Origin: Thalassotalea sp. ND16A
GTDB taxonomy: Bacteria; Pseudomonadota; Gammaproteobacteria; Enterobacterales; Alteromonadaceae
NCBI RefSeq assembly: GCF_000764205.1
Contig: NZ_JQDZ01000012.1
Location: forward strand, 89,527 to 153,526
Direction of reading: 5' to 3'
DNA: 64,000 bases
A program made the position numbers and the translations under genes. Of this stretch, positions 35,020-45,068 are shown in pieces. Under the pieces are notes generated by a model. It saw nothing but the letters and a program-made list of their open reading frames with translations, searched no databases and was not told the origin of the DNA. Each line of letters begins with the position of its first letter. Within the stretch, counting starts at the first letter, position 1.

Positions 35020-35171
35020 CTAAAATCAATTACTTTGGATTGTGCGAATAGTTCCCCGATTAAAAGCCAACTATGGCTAACCAAAGAGTTGCAGGCCTAT
35101 AGAGCTGTCGGCCAGTAATACCTGGATAAAGATACCAAAGTGAATAGTCTTATCATTAATGGCTATCAATT

Positions 35172-35621
35172 CTATTGATAGCTAGAAGCATAATTCACCA
35201 GTAAGCTGGTCCAGATGATTAAAAATAGTATTGGCGTATATTTTGAGGGAGCATCACCTAGAGCGACTAGTTTTTGACGCTTCTCACTGTACCAAAAATC
35301 TCGAAAGCTTTGGTTGGAACGTTTATATCGTTCAGCATTAAGTAACTTTATTGAGTCTCTGGTGGATTTAAGCGACAACCAGACCATGACGGAAAGGATG
35401 ATAGAGCCAATCGGGATCAGCAGCCATAGAATATCGGCGACTACTTTATTGCCATTTACGCCGGTGCTGATGGCAAAACCGGTAAATAAAAACGCTTGCG
35501 AGGTTACGTATCAGGTCATTCTTTGATTTATGTGGGTATACTCACGAGAAATTTGTAAGGTTAGCCATTGCCATTCGGCAGTTTTAATATCCCATTCAGT
35601 TGCTGAGTTTTCCTCGCTCAT
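35172..35621 (-). pseudogene. Small three-helix membrane protein broken by one TGA
   Basis: The frame begins at ATG 35619-35621 and runs 149 codons to TAG at 35172, with one in-frame TGA at codon 37 (35511-35513). Codons on both sides stay in the same frame and read as one protein: an acidic N-terminus, then two or three membrane helices (SQAFLFTGFAIS, ILWLLIPIGSIILSVMVWLSL, ILFLIIWTSLLVNY). RMT-stop-YVTSQ would be repaired by TGG (Trp). No selenocysteine machinery is implied. Sequencing error remains possible. Confidence 0.65.
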
Positions 35622-35681
35622 CGCTCTGTTCTCTTCGAAATGCGCTGTCATAAAGCAAGTATAGCCGTTATATAGTGGTTA

Positions 35682-35712
35682 TAAAAAAGGCGCCATATAG
35701 GCGCCTATTTTT
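35682..35712 (-). terminator. purL terminator
   Basis: Stem AGGCGCC/GGCGCCT (35688-35694, 35700-35706). On the minus strand it is followed by six T. It lies 68 bp behind the purL stop and could also act in the other direction because of ATTTTT on the right. Confidence 0.85.
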
Positions 35713-35779
35713 AATTCACGGACGAATTAACTTAGAATTACCCGGGATGGTATAAATTCTGATCATTATTGATTCTTGT

Positions 35780-38700
35780 TTAACCAACAAACTTACGAGC
35801 GTTGCGGAACATTCTCACCCATGGAGAATCTTCTAACCACTCATCTGGATGCCAAGAGTTGGCAACCGTTCTGAATACGCGCTCAGGGTGTGGCATCATG
35901 ATTGTTACCCGACCATCTGTCGTGGTAAGTGCGGTGATACCATCTGGTGAACCGTTCGGGTTCGATGGGTATGTTTCCGTCACTTGACCATAGTTGTCGA
36001 CATAACGCATTGACACTGTGCCGGAATCGTTGGCATTGGCAATGGCATCTTCTGATTTAAACTCTGCGCGACCTTCACCATGAGATACCGCGATTGGCAT
36101 ATGAGAGCCTTCCATTCCTTTAAAGAAGATAGATGGCGATTCCTGGATTTCTACTAATGAGAAACGTGCTTCAAAACGCTCTGAGCGGTTTTGCACAAAG
36201 TGTGGCCATTGTTCAGTGCCCGGGATGATTTCTTTTAAGTTAGAAAGCATCTGACAACCGTTACAAACCCCTAAGGAGAAGGTGTCGTCACGGTGGAAGA
36301 ATTCACGGAACATTTCACGCGCGTTGTCGTTAAACAAGATTGATTTTGCCCAGCCTTCACCAGCGCCAAGTACGTCACCGTAAGAGAAACCACCACAAGC
36401 CACCAGGCCTTTAAAGTCATTTAAGTCGACCCGATTTGCCAGAATATCTGACATGTGGATATCCACCGTGATAAAGCCAGCTCTGTCGAACGAAGCAGCC
36501 ATTTCTACGTGTGAGTTAACCCCTTGCTCACGTAAAATAGCGATTTTCGGGTTAGTCTCTGCAACCGCATCTTTGGCGATGTGATCAGCCACGATGTCTT
36601 CATTGATATCAAAGGTTAAATGCACATTTAAGCCCGGATCTTCGGTATCAAATTTCAGCGCGTGTTCTTGCTCAGCACAGTCTGGATTATCACGCAGTGA
36701 TTGCATCTTGAATGTGGTTTCAGCCCACACGGTACGGTAGTATGTGCGAGAATTCGCTAGCACTTCTTCACCATCGCGGCTAAAGCGAATGAAATCTTCA
36801 TTATTGATTCGGCCAATGTCGGTGAAACAATCTTCAATGCCAAAATCGCTAATGATCGCGTGCACGGCATCAACATCGCTTTCACGAATTTGAATTACCG
36901 CGCCTAGCTCTTCGTTAAACAGTACACTTAGGTTGTCACCGCTTAGTTTCGAGATATCAATATCGACACCAGTGTGACCGGCAAATGCCATTTCGGTGAC
37001 TGTGGTAAATAAACCACCGTCTGAGCGGTCATGGTAGGCAAGTAATTTTTCTTCGCGTACCAGGCGTTGCATTGCGGTGAAAAAGCCTTTCAATACTTCC
37101 GGGCTATCAACATCTGGCGTTGTTGTACCCAGTTGCTTGTAAACTTGCGCGATACATGAGCCACCTAAACGATTTTTGCCTTTTGATAAATCGATGGCAA
37201 CAATGCGTGAGTCACCTTTATCACTGCGCAATTGTGGCGTTACCGTTTTGCGAATATCTTCAACACGGCCAAAGGCCGTGATGATTAATGATAGTGGCGA
37301 GGTAACCGCTTTGTGCTCTTTACCATTAGGGCCATTTTCGTCCCATTGAGTTTTCATGCTCATTGAGTCTTTACCCACCGGGATGGTTAAACCAAGCGCT
37401 GGACATAATTCTTCACCAACGGCTTTCACTGCTTCATATAAACCGGCATCTTCACCAGGGTGACCTGCTGCGGACATCCAGTTCGCTGAAAGCTTAATAC
37501 GGTTTAAATCGCCAATGTCGCTACCGGCAATATTGGTTAATGATTCGGCTACCGCAAGTCTTGCTGATGCGCCGTAGTTAAGCAGAGCAACTGGTGTTCT
37601 TTCACCGAGTGACATTGCTTCACCGTGGTAAGTATCTAGTGCTGCGGCAGTAACACCACAGTCAGCTACCGGTACCTGCCAGGGACCAACCATTTGGTCA
37701 CGGTTAACCATACCGGTTACCGTTCTATCGCCAATGGTGATTAAGAAGGTTTTTTCAGCAACGGTTGGTAAACGCAGGATACGGTCTGCAGCATCGGCTA
37801 ATTCAATGTTTGCCAATTCTAATGCTTTACCAGTTTCAGTTCTCGATTGCACATCGCGATGCATTTTCGGCGCTTTACCTAATAATACGTCCAATGGTAA
37901 ATCAATAGGGGTATTGTCATGATGACTATCAGTAAGGGTTAAATGCTCTTCTTCGGTGGCATAACCAACCACCGCAAATGGGGCGCGTTCACGATTACAC
38001 AATGCTTCAAAATCGGCTAAACGCTCCGGTGCTACCGCCATTACGTATCGCTCTTGCGACTCGTTACACCAGATCTCGTGTGGTGCCATGCTGCGTTCAT
38101 CGTTTGGTACGTTACGTAATTCAAAATTACCACCACGGCCGCCATCGGAGACTAATTCAGGGAACGCATTTGAGATACCACCAGCACCGACATCGTGGAT
38201 GAATAAAATCGGGTTATCATCACCAAGCTGCCAACATCTATCGATAACTTCCTGACAACGACGTTCCATTTCCGGGTTTTCGCGTTGTACTGAGGCAAAG
38301 TCCAGATTTTCAGAGGATTGACCAGACGCCATAGAAGATGCGGCGCCACCACCAAGACCAATGTTCATTGCCGGGCCGCCTAATACAATCAAGGGGGCGC
38401 CAACAACGATTTCGCCTTTTTGTACGTGCTCGTCACGAATGTTACCTAAACCGCCGGCAAGCATAATTGGCTTGTGGTAACCACGAACTTCTAAGCCGTT
38501 AAATGAGTTAACTTGCTCTTCGTAGGTCCGGAAATAGCCTAAAATATTTGGACGACCAAATTCGTTGTTAAACGCCGCGCCACCTAATGGACCTTCCATC
38601 ATGATGTCTAAGGCATTAACGATACGGCCAGGCTTACCAAAATTGGTTTCCCATGGTTGCTCAAAGCCAGGAATGCGCAGGTTAGATACGGTGAAACCAA

Positions 38701-39697
38701 CCAAGCCCGCTTTGGGTTTTGAACCAATACCGGTTGCGCCTTCATCACGAATTTCACCACCAGAGCCGGTTGCTGCACCCGGGTAAGGTGAAATAGCCGT
38801 GGGGTGGTTGTGGGTTTCCACCTTCATTAGAATTTGAATGTCTTCCTGAGTGTAGGCGTATTCTTTAGTTTCTGGATTCGGGAAAAAACGACCGGCTTCA
38901 GAGCCAACCATTACCGCGGCGTTATCTTTGTATGCGCTTAACACGTAATCAGGGTTGATCTCATGGGTGTTTTTGATCATTTTAAATAATGATTTCGGCT
39001 GCTTTTGACCATCGATGGTCCAGTCGGCATTAAAGATTTTATGACGACAATGCTCAGAGTTCGCTTGCGCGAACATGAACAATTCAATGTCGTTCGGGTT
39101 ACGGTTTAACTTAATGAAGTTTTCTACCAGGTAGTCAATCTCATCTTCGGCTAAGGCAAAACCCATTTCGATGTTGGCTTTGGCTAGAGCTTCACGGCCG
39201 CCGTGCAAAATGTCTACCGATGACATTTCGCCTGGCTCGGCAGTGGCAAATAAACTGTTCACATCGTTGTAATCGGTGAATATCACTTCCATCATGCGGT
39301 CATGAATTAAGTTGGCAAGCTCAATCGATTGCTCAGCGGTTAATTCATTCGATGTGTGTACGTAGTACGCCATCCCACGTTCTAGACGAATAATTTTGTC
39401 TAGACCACAATTATGGGCAATGTCAGTCGACTTTGAAGACCATGGTGAAATAGTCCCAGGACGTGGCGTCACCAATAACAAGGTGCCTTCTGGCTCATGC
39501 TCTTCAATGGTTGGGCCGTAAGTTAACAGCTTTTTCAGCTTGCTTAACTCGTCACTTGATAACGCTTCCTTGTTATTTGAAAAATGCATGTACTCGGCAT
39601 AAATATCTGTCACAGGCAGGTTTAATTGCTCGCATTGTGAAAGAAGCTTATTAATTCTGAAATCGGAAAGCGCAGGTGCGCCGCGTAAGATTTCCAT
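35780..39697 (-). CDS. purL: Phosphoribosylformylglycinamidine synthase PurL
   Basis: 1305 residues, the large single-chain type. It makes FGAM from FGAR, glutamine and ATP in purine synthesis. The N-terminal linker is followed by two AIRS-like halves ([22 protein letters not shown], and GKDSMSMKT) and a C-terminal glutaminase with [12 protein letters not shown] (nucleophile Cys) and PHPERVFR. The ATG at 39697 is preferred: it gives the family start [11 protein letters not shown] and has GGTGA 8 bases upstream. A further ATG (39712) would add five residues. Confidence 0.97.
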   Translation of the reverse strand: MEILRGAPALSDFRINKLLSQCEQLNLPVTDIYAEYMHFSNNKEALSSDELSKLKKLLTYGPTIEEHEPEGTLLLVTPRPGTISPWSSKSTDIAHNCGLDKIIRLERGMAYYVHTSNELTAEQSIELANLIHDRMMEVIFTDYNDVNSLFATAEPGEMSSVDILHGGREALAKANIEMGFALAEDEIDYLVENFIKLNRNPNDIELFMFAQANSEHCRHKIFNADWTIDGQKQPKSLFKMIKNTHEINPDYVLSAYKDNAAVMVGSEAGRFFPNPETKEYAYTQEDIQILMKVETHNHPTAISPYPGAATGSGGEIRDEGATGIGSKPKAGLVGFTVSNLRIPGFEQPWETNFGKPGRIVNALDIMMEGPLGGAAFNNEFGRPNILGYFRTYEEQVNSFNGLEVRGYHKPIMLAGGLGNIRDEHVQKGEIVVGAPLIVLGGPAMNIGLGGGAASSMASGQSSENLDFASVQRENPEMERRCQEVIDRCWQLGDDNPILFIHDVGAGGISNAFPELVSDGGRGGNFELRNVPNDERSMAPHEIWCNESQERYVMAVAPERLADFEALCNRERAPFAVVGYATEEEHLTLTDSHHDNTPIDLPLDVLLGKAPKMHRDVQSRTETGKALELANIELADAADRILRLPTVAEKTFLITIGDRTVTGMVNRDQMVGPWQVPVADCGVTAAALDTYHGEAMSLGERTPVALLNYGASARLAVAESLTNIAGSDIGDLNRIKLSANWMSAAGHPGEDAGLYEAVKAVGEELCPALGLTIPVGKDSMSMKTQWDENGPNGKEHKAVTSPLSLIITAFGRVEDIRKTVTPQLRSDKGDSRIVAIDLSKGKNRLGGSCIAQVYKQLGTTTPDVDSPEVLKGFFTAMQRLVREEKLLAYHDRSDGGLFTTVTEMAFAGHTGVDIDISKLSGDNLSVLFNEELGAVIQIRESDVDAVHAIISDFGIEDCFTDIGRINNEDFIRFSRDGEEVLANSRTYYRTVWAETTFKMQSLRDNPDCAEQEHALKFDTEDPGLNVHLTFDINEDIVADHIAKDAVAETNPKIAILREQGVNSHVEMAASFDRAGFITVDIHMSDILANRVDLNDFKGLVACGGFSYGDVLGAGEGWAKSILFNDNAREMFREFFHRDDTFSLGVCNGCQMLSNLKEIIPGTEQWPHFVQNRSERFEARFSLVEIQESPSIFFKGMEGSHMPIAVSHGEGRAEFKSEDAIANANDSGTVSMRYVDNYGQVTETYPSNPNGSPDGITALTTTDGRVTIMMPHPERVFRTVANSWHPDEWLEDSPWVRMFRNARKFVG

Positions 39698-39829
39698 AAA
39701 TATAGTCACCATAGTTAGTAGTTAATTTAATATCAATTCCATTAAATTTCAGGGCATTAATTCAAAGCCAGGAAATGCAATGGAATTGCGACTAATTATT
39801 TTGATAAAAGATGTTGGTTTTTCGCGCGC

Positions 39830-39859
39830 ATTATATACCCGTGCTACCTCAAAGTGCAA
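39830..39859 (-). promoter_or_regulatory. purL promoter formed at the MITE edge
   Basis: On the minus strand TTGCAC (39854-39859) and TATAAT (39830-39835) are 18 bp apart. The -35 lies inside the terminal repeat of the element at 39834-40110, and the -10 straddles its end (two bases inside, four outside). It lies about 133 bp ahead of the purL start. No PurR-type box was recognised. Confidence 0.55.
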
Positions 39860-40110
39860 GATTTCAGTGGGAGTTAAAAGCAATATAGGCAAGGCATTAA
39901 ATTTAGAGAATGGTTGTTCCATTGTTAAAATTAATAACGCGGCATAAATTGCTTTTAAACCCACCGGAACGGAGTGTCTGAGCAATCCCACGTCTTCGTT
40001 GCACCTATTTGTAAGGGGAACGCCATTCCTGCATAGCTGCGCCTTGAATTGAGATTGCTCAGTCACTCAAAACGTATTTTGAACATGCATCTTGAGGTAG
40101 CACGGGTATA
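39834..40110. mobile_element. MITE-like element, copy 2 (between purL and mltF)
   Basis: 277 bp, ends TATACCCGTGCTACCTCAA and its near-exact reverse complement (to 40110). The two TIRs match over about 19 bp. The core matches copy 1 (10453-10717) in opposite orientation, including AGAGAATGGTTGTTCCATTG. It has no coding capacity. The purL-mltF gap (39698-40209) contains this element and short flanks only. Confidence 0.87.
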
Positions 40111-40209
40111 TATAAAACGGAGTTTTTAGTAAGGGTAAAACTGTTCGATCACAAACTAATTGAAAAAAAACTGTAAAAAATGTATAAATGACTTCACAAT
40201 GAAATTGAT

Positions 40210-41619
40210 ATGATAAAAATCTCCTATAAATTTAAAAACATAGCAACGCCAGTTAGCAGTTTATTGTTGATGGCTGTTTTTCTTTTGACCGCCTGTAAAG
40301 ATCAGCAACAACCTGGTAATTTACAACAAGTGGTTAAGCGTGGCACATTAAAAGTGGGTACCTTGTTTGGGCCAAAAAACTATTATATTGGTGCCACGGG
40401 TCAACGCGGTTTTGAATATGAGCTGGCGCGTGAATATGCAGATTATCTCGGGGTTAAACTGGAAATTGTGCCAAGTTACACCTTAAACGAGTTGTTCCCG
40501 AAAATAGACAACGGGGAAGTGGATATACTTGCTGCGGGTTTAACCGTAACGCCAGAGCGCTTAGAGAAATATCGATTTAGCCCAAGTTATGCCAACATCA
40601 GCCAAAAGCTGGTGTTTAAACAAGGTCGTGAATGGCCGCGAAAAATAGAAGATTTGTCCGGCAGCCTGCAAGTGGCCGAGTTCTCCAGTCATGCCGAAAA
40701 CCTGCAAGCATTAAAAGCCAAGCACCCCAATTTAAGCTGGACCGAAACCGACGAGTTTGATTCCGATGAACTGTTGATCGAAGTGATGGAAGAGCGCCTT
40801 GATTTTACCATTGCCGACAGCAATACCTTAGCCATTAGCCGCCGTTATTTCCCTGAAATCAGTGTCGCCTTTACCGTTCAACAACCTCAGCCCATTGCCT
40901 GGATGTTAAGTAAGCAGGGCGATGATTCGTTGCTATCATCTGTGGTTGAATTTTTTGGTCAAGCCCATCATGACGGCACTATTTTAACCTTGGATGATAA
41001 ATATTATGGCCATATACAAGAGTTTAATTACGTAGATACGCGAACCTTCATTGAAGCGGTTGGGGATAAATTGCCAAAATATCGTACGCTGTTTAAGCGC
41101 TATGGTGAAGCAATGGACTGGCGCTTTTTGGCAGCGATTAGTTATCAGGAGTCGCACTGGGAACCACACGCAAGATCGTATACCGGTGTGCGTGGCATGA
41201 TGATGTTAACCTTGCCAACGGCCAAGCAAATGGGAGTAGTAAGTCGTCTCGATGCCGAGCAAAGTATACGTGGCGGTGCAAAATATTTTCAGAAATTGAT
41301 CAACCGCATCCCCGATAGAATTAAAGACCCCGATCGTAAATGGTTTGCGTTGGCGGCGTACAATGTTGGCTGGGGCCATATGGAAGATGCCAGAGTTATC
41401 ACCGAACGATTAGGTGGCGATCCCGATCGTTGGGTCGATGTGAAAGAATCATTGCCATTATTAAAACAGCGTAAGTATTACAAAAATACTAAGTATGGTT
41501 ATGCTCGTGGCGATGAACCAGTGCGTTATGTTGAAAACATTCGCGCCTATTACGATACCTTGTTATTCTTGGAAAAAGATAAAGGAGACAGTCCGGCAGT
41601 GGAGGCGGCGACAGAATAA
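40210..41619 (+). CDS. mltF: Membrane-bound lytic transglycosylase MltF
   Basis: 469 residues. A hydrophobic signal with lipobox-like LLTAC (about Cys29) is followed by an extracellular solute-binding-type domain (about 40-265) and an SLT transglycosylase domain with the catalytic Glu in [13 protein letters not shown]. It cuts peptidoglycan to 1,6-anhydromuropeptides in the envelope. The two-domain order is diagnostic of MltF. It is divergent from purL across the MITE. Confidence 0.93.
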   Translation: MIKISYKFKNIATPVSSLLLMAVFLLTACKDQQQPGNLQQVVKRGTLKVGTLFGPKNYYIGATGQRGFEYELAREYADYLGVKLEIVPSYTLNELFPKIDNGEVDILAAGLTVTPERLEKYRFSPSYANISQKLVFKQGREWPRKIEDLSGSLQVAEFSSHAENLQALKAKHPNLSWTETDEFDSDELLIEVMEERLDFTIADSNTLAISRRYFPEISVAFTVQQPQPIAWMLSKQGDDSLLSSVVEFFGQAHHDGTILTLDDKYYGHIQEFNYVDTRTFIEAVGDKLPKYRTLFKRYGEAMDWRFLAAISYQESHWEPHARSYTGVRGMMMLTLPTAKQMGVVSRLDAEQSIRGGAKYFQKLINRIPDRIKDPDRKWFALAAYNVGWGHMEDARVITERLGGDPDRWVDVKESLPLLKQRKYYKNTKYGYARGDEPVRYVENIRAYYDTLLFLEKDKGDSPAVEAATE

Positions 41620-41676
41620 ATCCGCTGCTCATCGCCATCGGAAATCAGATAGCGAGAAAGAAATTTAATAACAATA

Positions 41677-41748
41677 ATAAAAATGTCATATTTCACTGTT
41701 ATAGTGATTACCATTACAGTGATTATGACCATTATCTTGGAAACTAAA
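41677..41748 (+). CDS. Short Thr/Ile/Val-rich leader-like ORF
   Basis: A 23-codon frame (ATG at 41677) encodes MSYFTVIVITITVIMTII then LETKP and stops at a TGA that overlaps the next ATG (41751) closely: the stop is at 41746-41748 in the reading used here, two bases ahead. Thr and Ile/Val runs resemble thr or ilv attenuator peptides, but no such operon follows. Coding is uncertain. Confidence 0.25.
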
Positions 41749-41750
41749 CC

Positions 41751-41894
41751 ATGAGAGCACGTACTTGTAAAACCAATCAACGACGTCGTCAGTTAAAAGC
41801 CAGTCACCGCAAAGTGAGCAGCCGTTATCGGGTGTATTTTAGAGTGACGTTATTAAACACTGAAGAAGTAAGTAATAGCAATTTCGAAAAATAG
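41751..41894 (+). CDS. Possible 47-residue basic protein
   Basis: ATG 41751 to TAG 41892-41894. The product is strongly basic at the N-terminus (RARTCKTNQRRRQLKASHRKV) and ends acidic. No family was recognised and the ribosome-binding site (CTTGGAAACTAAACC) is moderate. The stop lies just before the CGTCATCCC repeat. It may be a real small gene or a chance frame. Confidence 0.35.
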   Translation: MRARTCKTNQRRRQLKASHRKVSSRYRVYFRVTLLNTEEVSNSNFEK

Positions 41895-41896
41895 CA

Positions 41897-42010
41897 CCGT
41901 CATCCCACCAGCTTTTGGATGGGACCTCCTTGAGCGTGGTGTGGGTCTATTGTTTAAAGGCACGTTATATCCGAAATGAGATCCCGTTCAAAAGCATAAC
42001 GGGATGACGG
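41897..42010. repeat. CGTCATCCC inverted-repeat element, copy B
   Basis: Bounded by CCGTCATCCC and GGGATGACGG, about 114 bp, with GGGACCTCCTT inside as in copy A (23675-23823). It lies in the 41620-42146 gap between mltF and tadA, next to a heptamer element. Confidence 0.75.
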
Positions 42011-42104
42011 AGTACATTTTCTAATATCGCATAGCAGCAAGTGGCACAAAGCCCGCAACCAATTCAACAATATTCACACAATCTAGCAGAGCACAATTAT
42101 CCTG

Positions 42105-42149
42105 CTTGTACCTTGTACCTTGTACCTTGTACCTTGTACCTAACTTCTA
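42105..42149. repeat. CTTGTAC x5 array ending in CTAG heptamers at the tadA stop
   Basis: Five exact CTTGTAC copies (42105-42139) followed by CTAACTTCTAGCCCCTAG. The tadA stop TAG (42147-42149 on the minus strand) is the CTA of the last CTAG word. Same polarity as the elements at 14.7, 24.6 and 47.2 kb. Confidence 0.9.
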
Positions 42150-42656
42150 GCCCCTAGCTTTTTTTGCGGCTTTCTTTTCGTTGCGGCGACGTTTAAAAAA
42201 TGCGGATAACATCGTGCTGCATTCGTCCTTTAACACCCCTGAAGTTACTTCAACCTGGTGATTTAATTTCTCGCTATTGGTCAGATTAAAAACACTGCCG
42301 CATGATCCGGTTTTCAAGTCGCTGGCGCCATAAACCAGACGTTTTATTCTGCTGTGCACCAATAACCCTGCGCACATCGGGCAAGGCTCTAACGTTACGT
42401 ACAAGGTGCAATCGAGCATTCGATAGTTTTCAACCTCAGAACCGGCCTGTCGAATGGCCTGCATTTCTGCATGGGCAGACGGGTCGTGTAACTGAATTGA
42501 CTGGTTCCAGCCTTTGGCGATAACTTTTTCATTGACAACCAGCACAGCCCCCACAGGTATTTCACCTTCAAGTTCTGCTTTTTCGGCCAGCACAATAGCC
42601 TGACGCATAAAGTCTTCGTCGATGAGTTGTTGCTCTGTTGCTTGAACATTATTCAT
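42147..42656 (-). CDS. tadA: tRNA-specific adenosine deaminase TadA
   Basis: 169 residues. It converts the wobble A34 of tRNA-Arg(ACG) to inosine. The zinc site is HAEMQAIRQ (His and catalytic Glu) and PCPMCAG. The C-terminal tail is basic (FFKRRRNEKKAAKKARG) and its last codons merge with a CTAGCCC heptamer element, which provides the stop codon. The ATG at 42656 is the first in frame. Confidence 0.95.
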   Translation of the reverse strand: MNNVQATEQQLIDEDFMRQAIVLAEKAELEGEIPVGAVLVVNEKVIAKGWNQSIQLHDPSAHAEMQAIRQAGSEVENYRMLDCTLYVTLEPCPMCAGLLVHSRIKRLVYGASDLKTGSCGSVFNLTNSEKLNHQVEVTSGVLKDECSTMLSAFFKRRRNEKKAAKKARG

Positions 42657-42872
42657 TTAAAATTGCTTAAAAGTTAGTTGTTTCATTCAAAAAATGCTGT
42701 TTTCAGCGACACATTTATAAACCAGATTTACTAAGTTTTTGTTTTATTTAGTGTTTGCTTATTGGTCTAATTATTGCTTTTTTTACTTTAGTTCGGGTTA
42801 GCTACCCTTAGGCTCAGATAGCTTTATCTATACTGAGTATTATACCAATTACATTGAGGTTAAGGATTATTT

Positions 42873-43091
42873 ATGCACATTTTTGAATTTGTCATTATTG
42901 TCATGGTATGCGTCGGTATTTTTCAGTTTTTAAAACAGCGGCAAAAAATTCAGGCAGACTCTCAACATACTTCCAAACAACAATCGGCCATGGATGACGA
43001 GCTGGCCCAGTTAAAAGCGAGAGTCGCTATCTTAGAAAAAATAGTCACTGATAAAGGCTATGATTTAAAACAAGAAATTGACGATCTCTAA
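42873..43091 (+). CDS. Small membrane protein, PspB-like
   Basis: 72 residues: one N-terminal membrane helix (about 3-20), a short linker and a coiled-coil-like end (DDELAQLKARVAILEKIVTD). The layout and the LKARVAILEKI block resemble phage-shock protein PspB, but no pspA or pspC is next to it. It is probably an inner-membrane protein of unknown function. Confidence 0.6.
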   Translation: MHIFEFVIIVMVCVGIFQFLKQRQKIQADSQHTSKQQSAMDDELAQLKARVAILEKIVTDKGYDLKQEIDDL

Positions 43092-43128
43092 TAGCAAAGC
43101 TGAGGTCTTTGGCGCTATGTTATTGGCA

Positions 43129-44322
43129 CTATAAAAACAAACTTAGCAGGTCATTCAAATAGCGATGGCCTTGTTGAGTCACTTGCCAATAACCATTGTT
43201 CTCGGTGACCAGCTGTTTGTTCTTCGCCGACTGCAGCGCTTCAATAACACCATCAGGTGATAATCCTGTAGTTGCTTGATAGTCAGTCAAGCAAAAAGGT
43301 TTGAATAGCCGTAATCGGTTCATCATATATTCAAACGGACGCTCAGCCTCCGGCACATTGTGGACTTGACAGAGGTGCGCACGCTCCTCATCCATATAAC
43401 CTTTCGGGTGCTTTACTTTCACTGTGCGATAGATGGTGTTGTCTTTGGTTGAGGTGATTTTGCCATGAGCGCCACAACCTATGCCTAAGTAATCGCCATT
43501 TTGCCAATAGTTAAGGTTATGCTTACATTGATTGTCAGCGCCTTTACTGTATGCCGATATTTCATATTGCTGATAGCCGGCATCCTTTAATAATTGCCAG
43601 CCTTGTTGCTGAATATCCCACAATACATCATCGTTAGGCAGTGTTGGTGGTTTTGAATAAAACGAAGTGTTTGGCTCAATGGTTAATTGGTACCAGGATA
43701 AGTGCTTAGGCTTTAGTGCGATGGCCTGCTTTAAATCATCAAGGGCACCTGCTACCGATTGTTGCTCTAAACCGTGCATTAAATCCAGGTTAAAACTGTT
43801 AATGCCACACTCTTGCGCGATAATGGCAGCACGTATGGCCTGCTCACTATCATGAATACGGCCCAGTTTTATCAATTTGTCAGAGGCAAAGCTTTGCACG
43901 CCAATGGATAATCGATTGACCCCGGCGTCATTAAAGCCTTTGAATTTATCGGCTTCTACGGTGCCCGGGTTGGCTTCTAGCGTTACTTCGATTTCAAAGT
44001 TTGGATCATCGTGTTGGGGAAATCGTTTAAACACTGCTGTTAACAGCTGCGCTATTGCATTGCTGCTAAATAAGCTTGGCGTTCCGCCACCAATGAAAAT
44101 GGAATATAGCGGCCGTTGCTGGCTGCTATCATTAAGCGCAAAGCGTTTGATATCGGCATCCAGATCGGCGAGTAAATGGCGGATATACAATTCTTCATCA
44201 ATGTCGGCTTTTAACGCGTGTGAATTAAAGTCGCAATACGGACACTTTTGCACACACCAGGGAATGTGAATATACAGCGATAATGGCGGTAGGGTTAACA
44301 AAATATTGTTCTCTTTGAGCAA
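43129..44322 (-). CDS. hemW: Radical SAM heme chaperone HemW
   Basis: 397 residues. The radical SAM motif is CVQKCPYCDF in IHIPWCVQKCPYCDFNSH, followed by FIGGGTPSLF. The protein has the HemN-like fold but, like HemW, is shorter than HemN; HemW binds heme and delivers it. It is followed upstream (minus strand) by rdgB with a 54-bp gap, an order conserved in many gammaproteobacteria. Confidence 0.93.
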   Translation of the reverse strand: MLKENNILLTLPPLSLYIHIPWCVQKCPYCDFNSHALKADIDEELYIRHLLADLDADIKRFALNDSSQQRPLYSIFIGGGTPSLFSSNAIAQLLTAVFKRFPQHDDPNFEIEVTLEANPGTVEADKFKGFNDAGVNRLSIGVQSFASDKLIKLGRIHDSEQAIRAAIIAQECGINSFNLDLMHGLEQQSVAGALDDLKQAIALKPKHLSWYQLTIEPNTSFYSKPPTLPNDDVLWDIQQQGWQLLKDAGYQQYEISAYSKGADNQCKHNLNYWQNGDYLGIGCGAHGKITSTKDNTIYRTVKVKHPKGYMDEERAHLCQVHNVPEAERPFEYMMNRLRLFKPFCLTDYQATTGLSPDGVIEALQSAKNKQLVTENNGYWQVTQQGHRYLNDLLSLFL

Positions 44323-44376
44323 AATATTAGACCAAGTGGATTAAATATCTGCTCATTGTTGATGGGTAACTTAACG

Positions 44377-44964
44377 TTAGTTAAAACTTTGCATTAATTT
44401 TGCTAAAGCTTTACCGCGATGACTTAACTGATTTTTAAGGTCTCGGGGTAATTGTGCCGATGTTTGTTGATGTTCTTCGATCCAAAACAACGGGTCATAA
44501 CCAAACCCTTCTTCACCCTGTTGCTCGGTAATTATCTCGCCTTCCCAGGTACCCTGGCAAATAATCGGCGTTGGATCATCGGCATGACGCAGGTAAACCA
44601 GTACACATTGGAAACGAGCGCTGCGTTGCTTTGCCGCTATGCCATCGAGTGCGTCTAAAAGCTTAGCGTTATTGTCGGCATCATCCGAATTTTCACCGGC
44701 ATACCTTGCGGAGTAAATACCTGGCGCGCCTAGCAGATGGTCGACTTCCAAACCAGAATCGTCGGCAATGGCCGGTAAGCCGGTAATTTTCGCCGCGTGA
44801 CGGGCTTTAATGATGGCATTTTCGACAAACGTCGTGCCGGTTTCGGCCACCTCACTGACGTTAAAGTCGCTTTGTGGAACAATTTCAATATTATGGGCGG
44901 TTAATAATTCGGAAAGCTCTTTCACTTTGCCTTTGTTGCCAGTGGCTAAAACAATTTTATTCAT
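44377..44964 (-). CDS. rdgB: XTP/dITP diphosphatase RdgB
   Basis: 195 residues. It hydrolyses dITP, XTP and ITP, keeping deaminated purines out of nucleic acids. Family blocks: ATGNKGKVKEL, ADDSGLEVDHL, GAPGIYSARYAG, GFGYDPLFW and SHRGKAL. Cytoplasmic. It starts behind a hairpin terminator that separates it from the DUF4426 gene. Confidence 0.96.
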   Translation of the reverse strand: MNKIVLATGNKGKVKELSELLTAHNIEIVPQSDFNVSEVAETGTTFVENAIIKARHAAKITGLPAIADDSGLEVDHLLGAPGIYSARYAGENSDDADNNAKLLDALDGIAAKQRSARFQCVLVYLRHADDPTPIICQGTWEGEIITEQQGEEGFGYDPLFWIEEHQQTSAQLPRDLKNQLSHRGKALAKLMQSFN

Positions 44965-44996
44965 TATCAGTTAATCATATTTGGATTGTAATAAAC

Positions 44997-45024
44997 AAAA
45001 GTGCGCCATAAAGCGCACTTAATC
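44997..45024 (-). terminator. Hairpin terminator between DUF4426 gene and rdgB
   Basis: Stem AAGTGCGC/GCGCACTT (44999-45006, 45013-45020). On the minus strand it is followed by TTGTTTATT. It separates the DUF4426 transcript from rdgB-hemW. Confidence 0.65.
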
Positions 45025-45068
45025 ATAGGAACGTTGGTTGGAGTAAGTTGGTATTAATTTACCTCGAC

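Noticed and set aside
35020..35171. Possible gene between the hydroxylase-family gene and the pseudogene
   Set aside because: No open frame of useful length or ribosome-binding site. Only a hairpin at 35162-35182 is seen.
35511..35513. TGA as a selenocysteine codon
   Set aside because: No selenocysteine insertion hairpin was recognised after it, and the residue lies beside a membrane helix and not in a redox site. A nonsense mutation or error is simpler.
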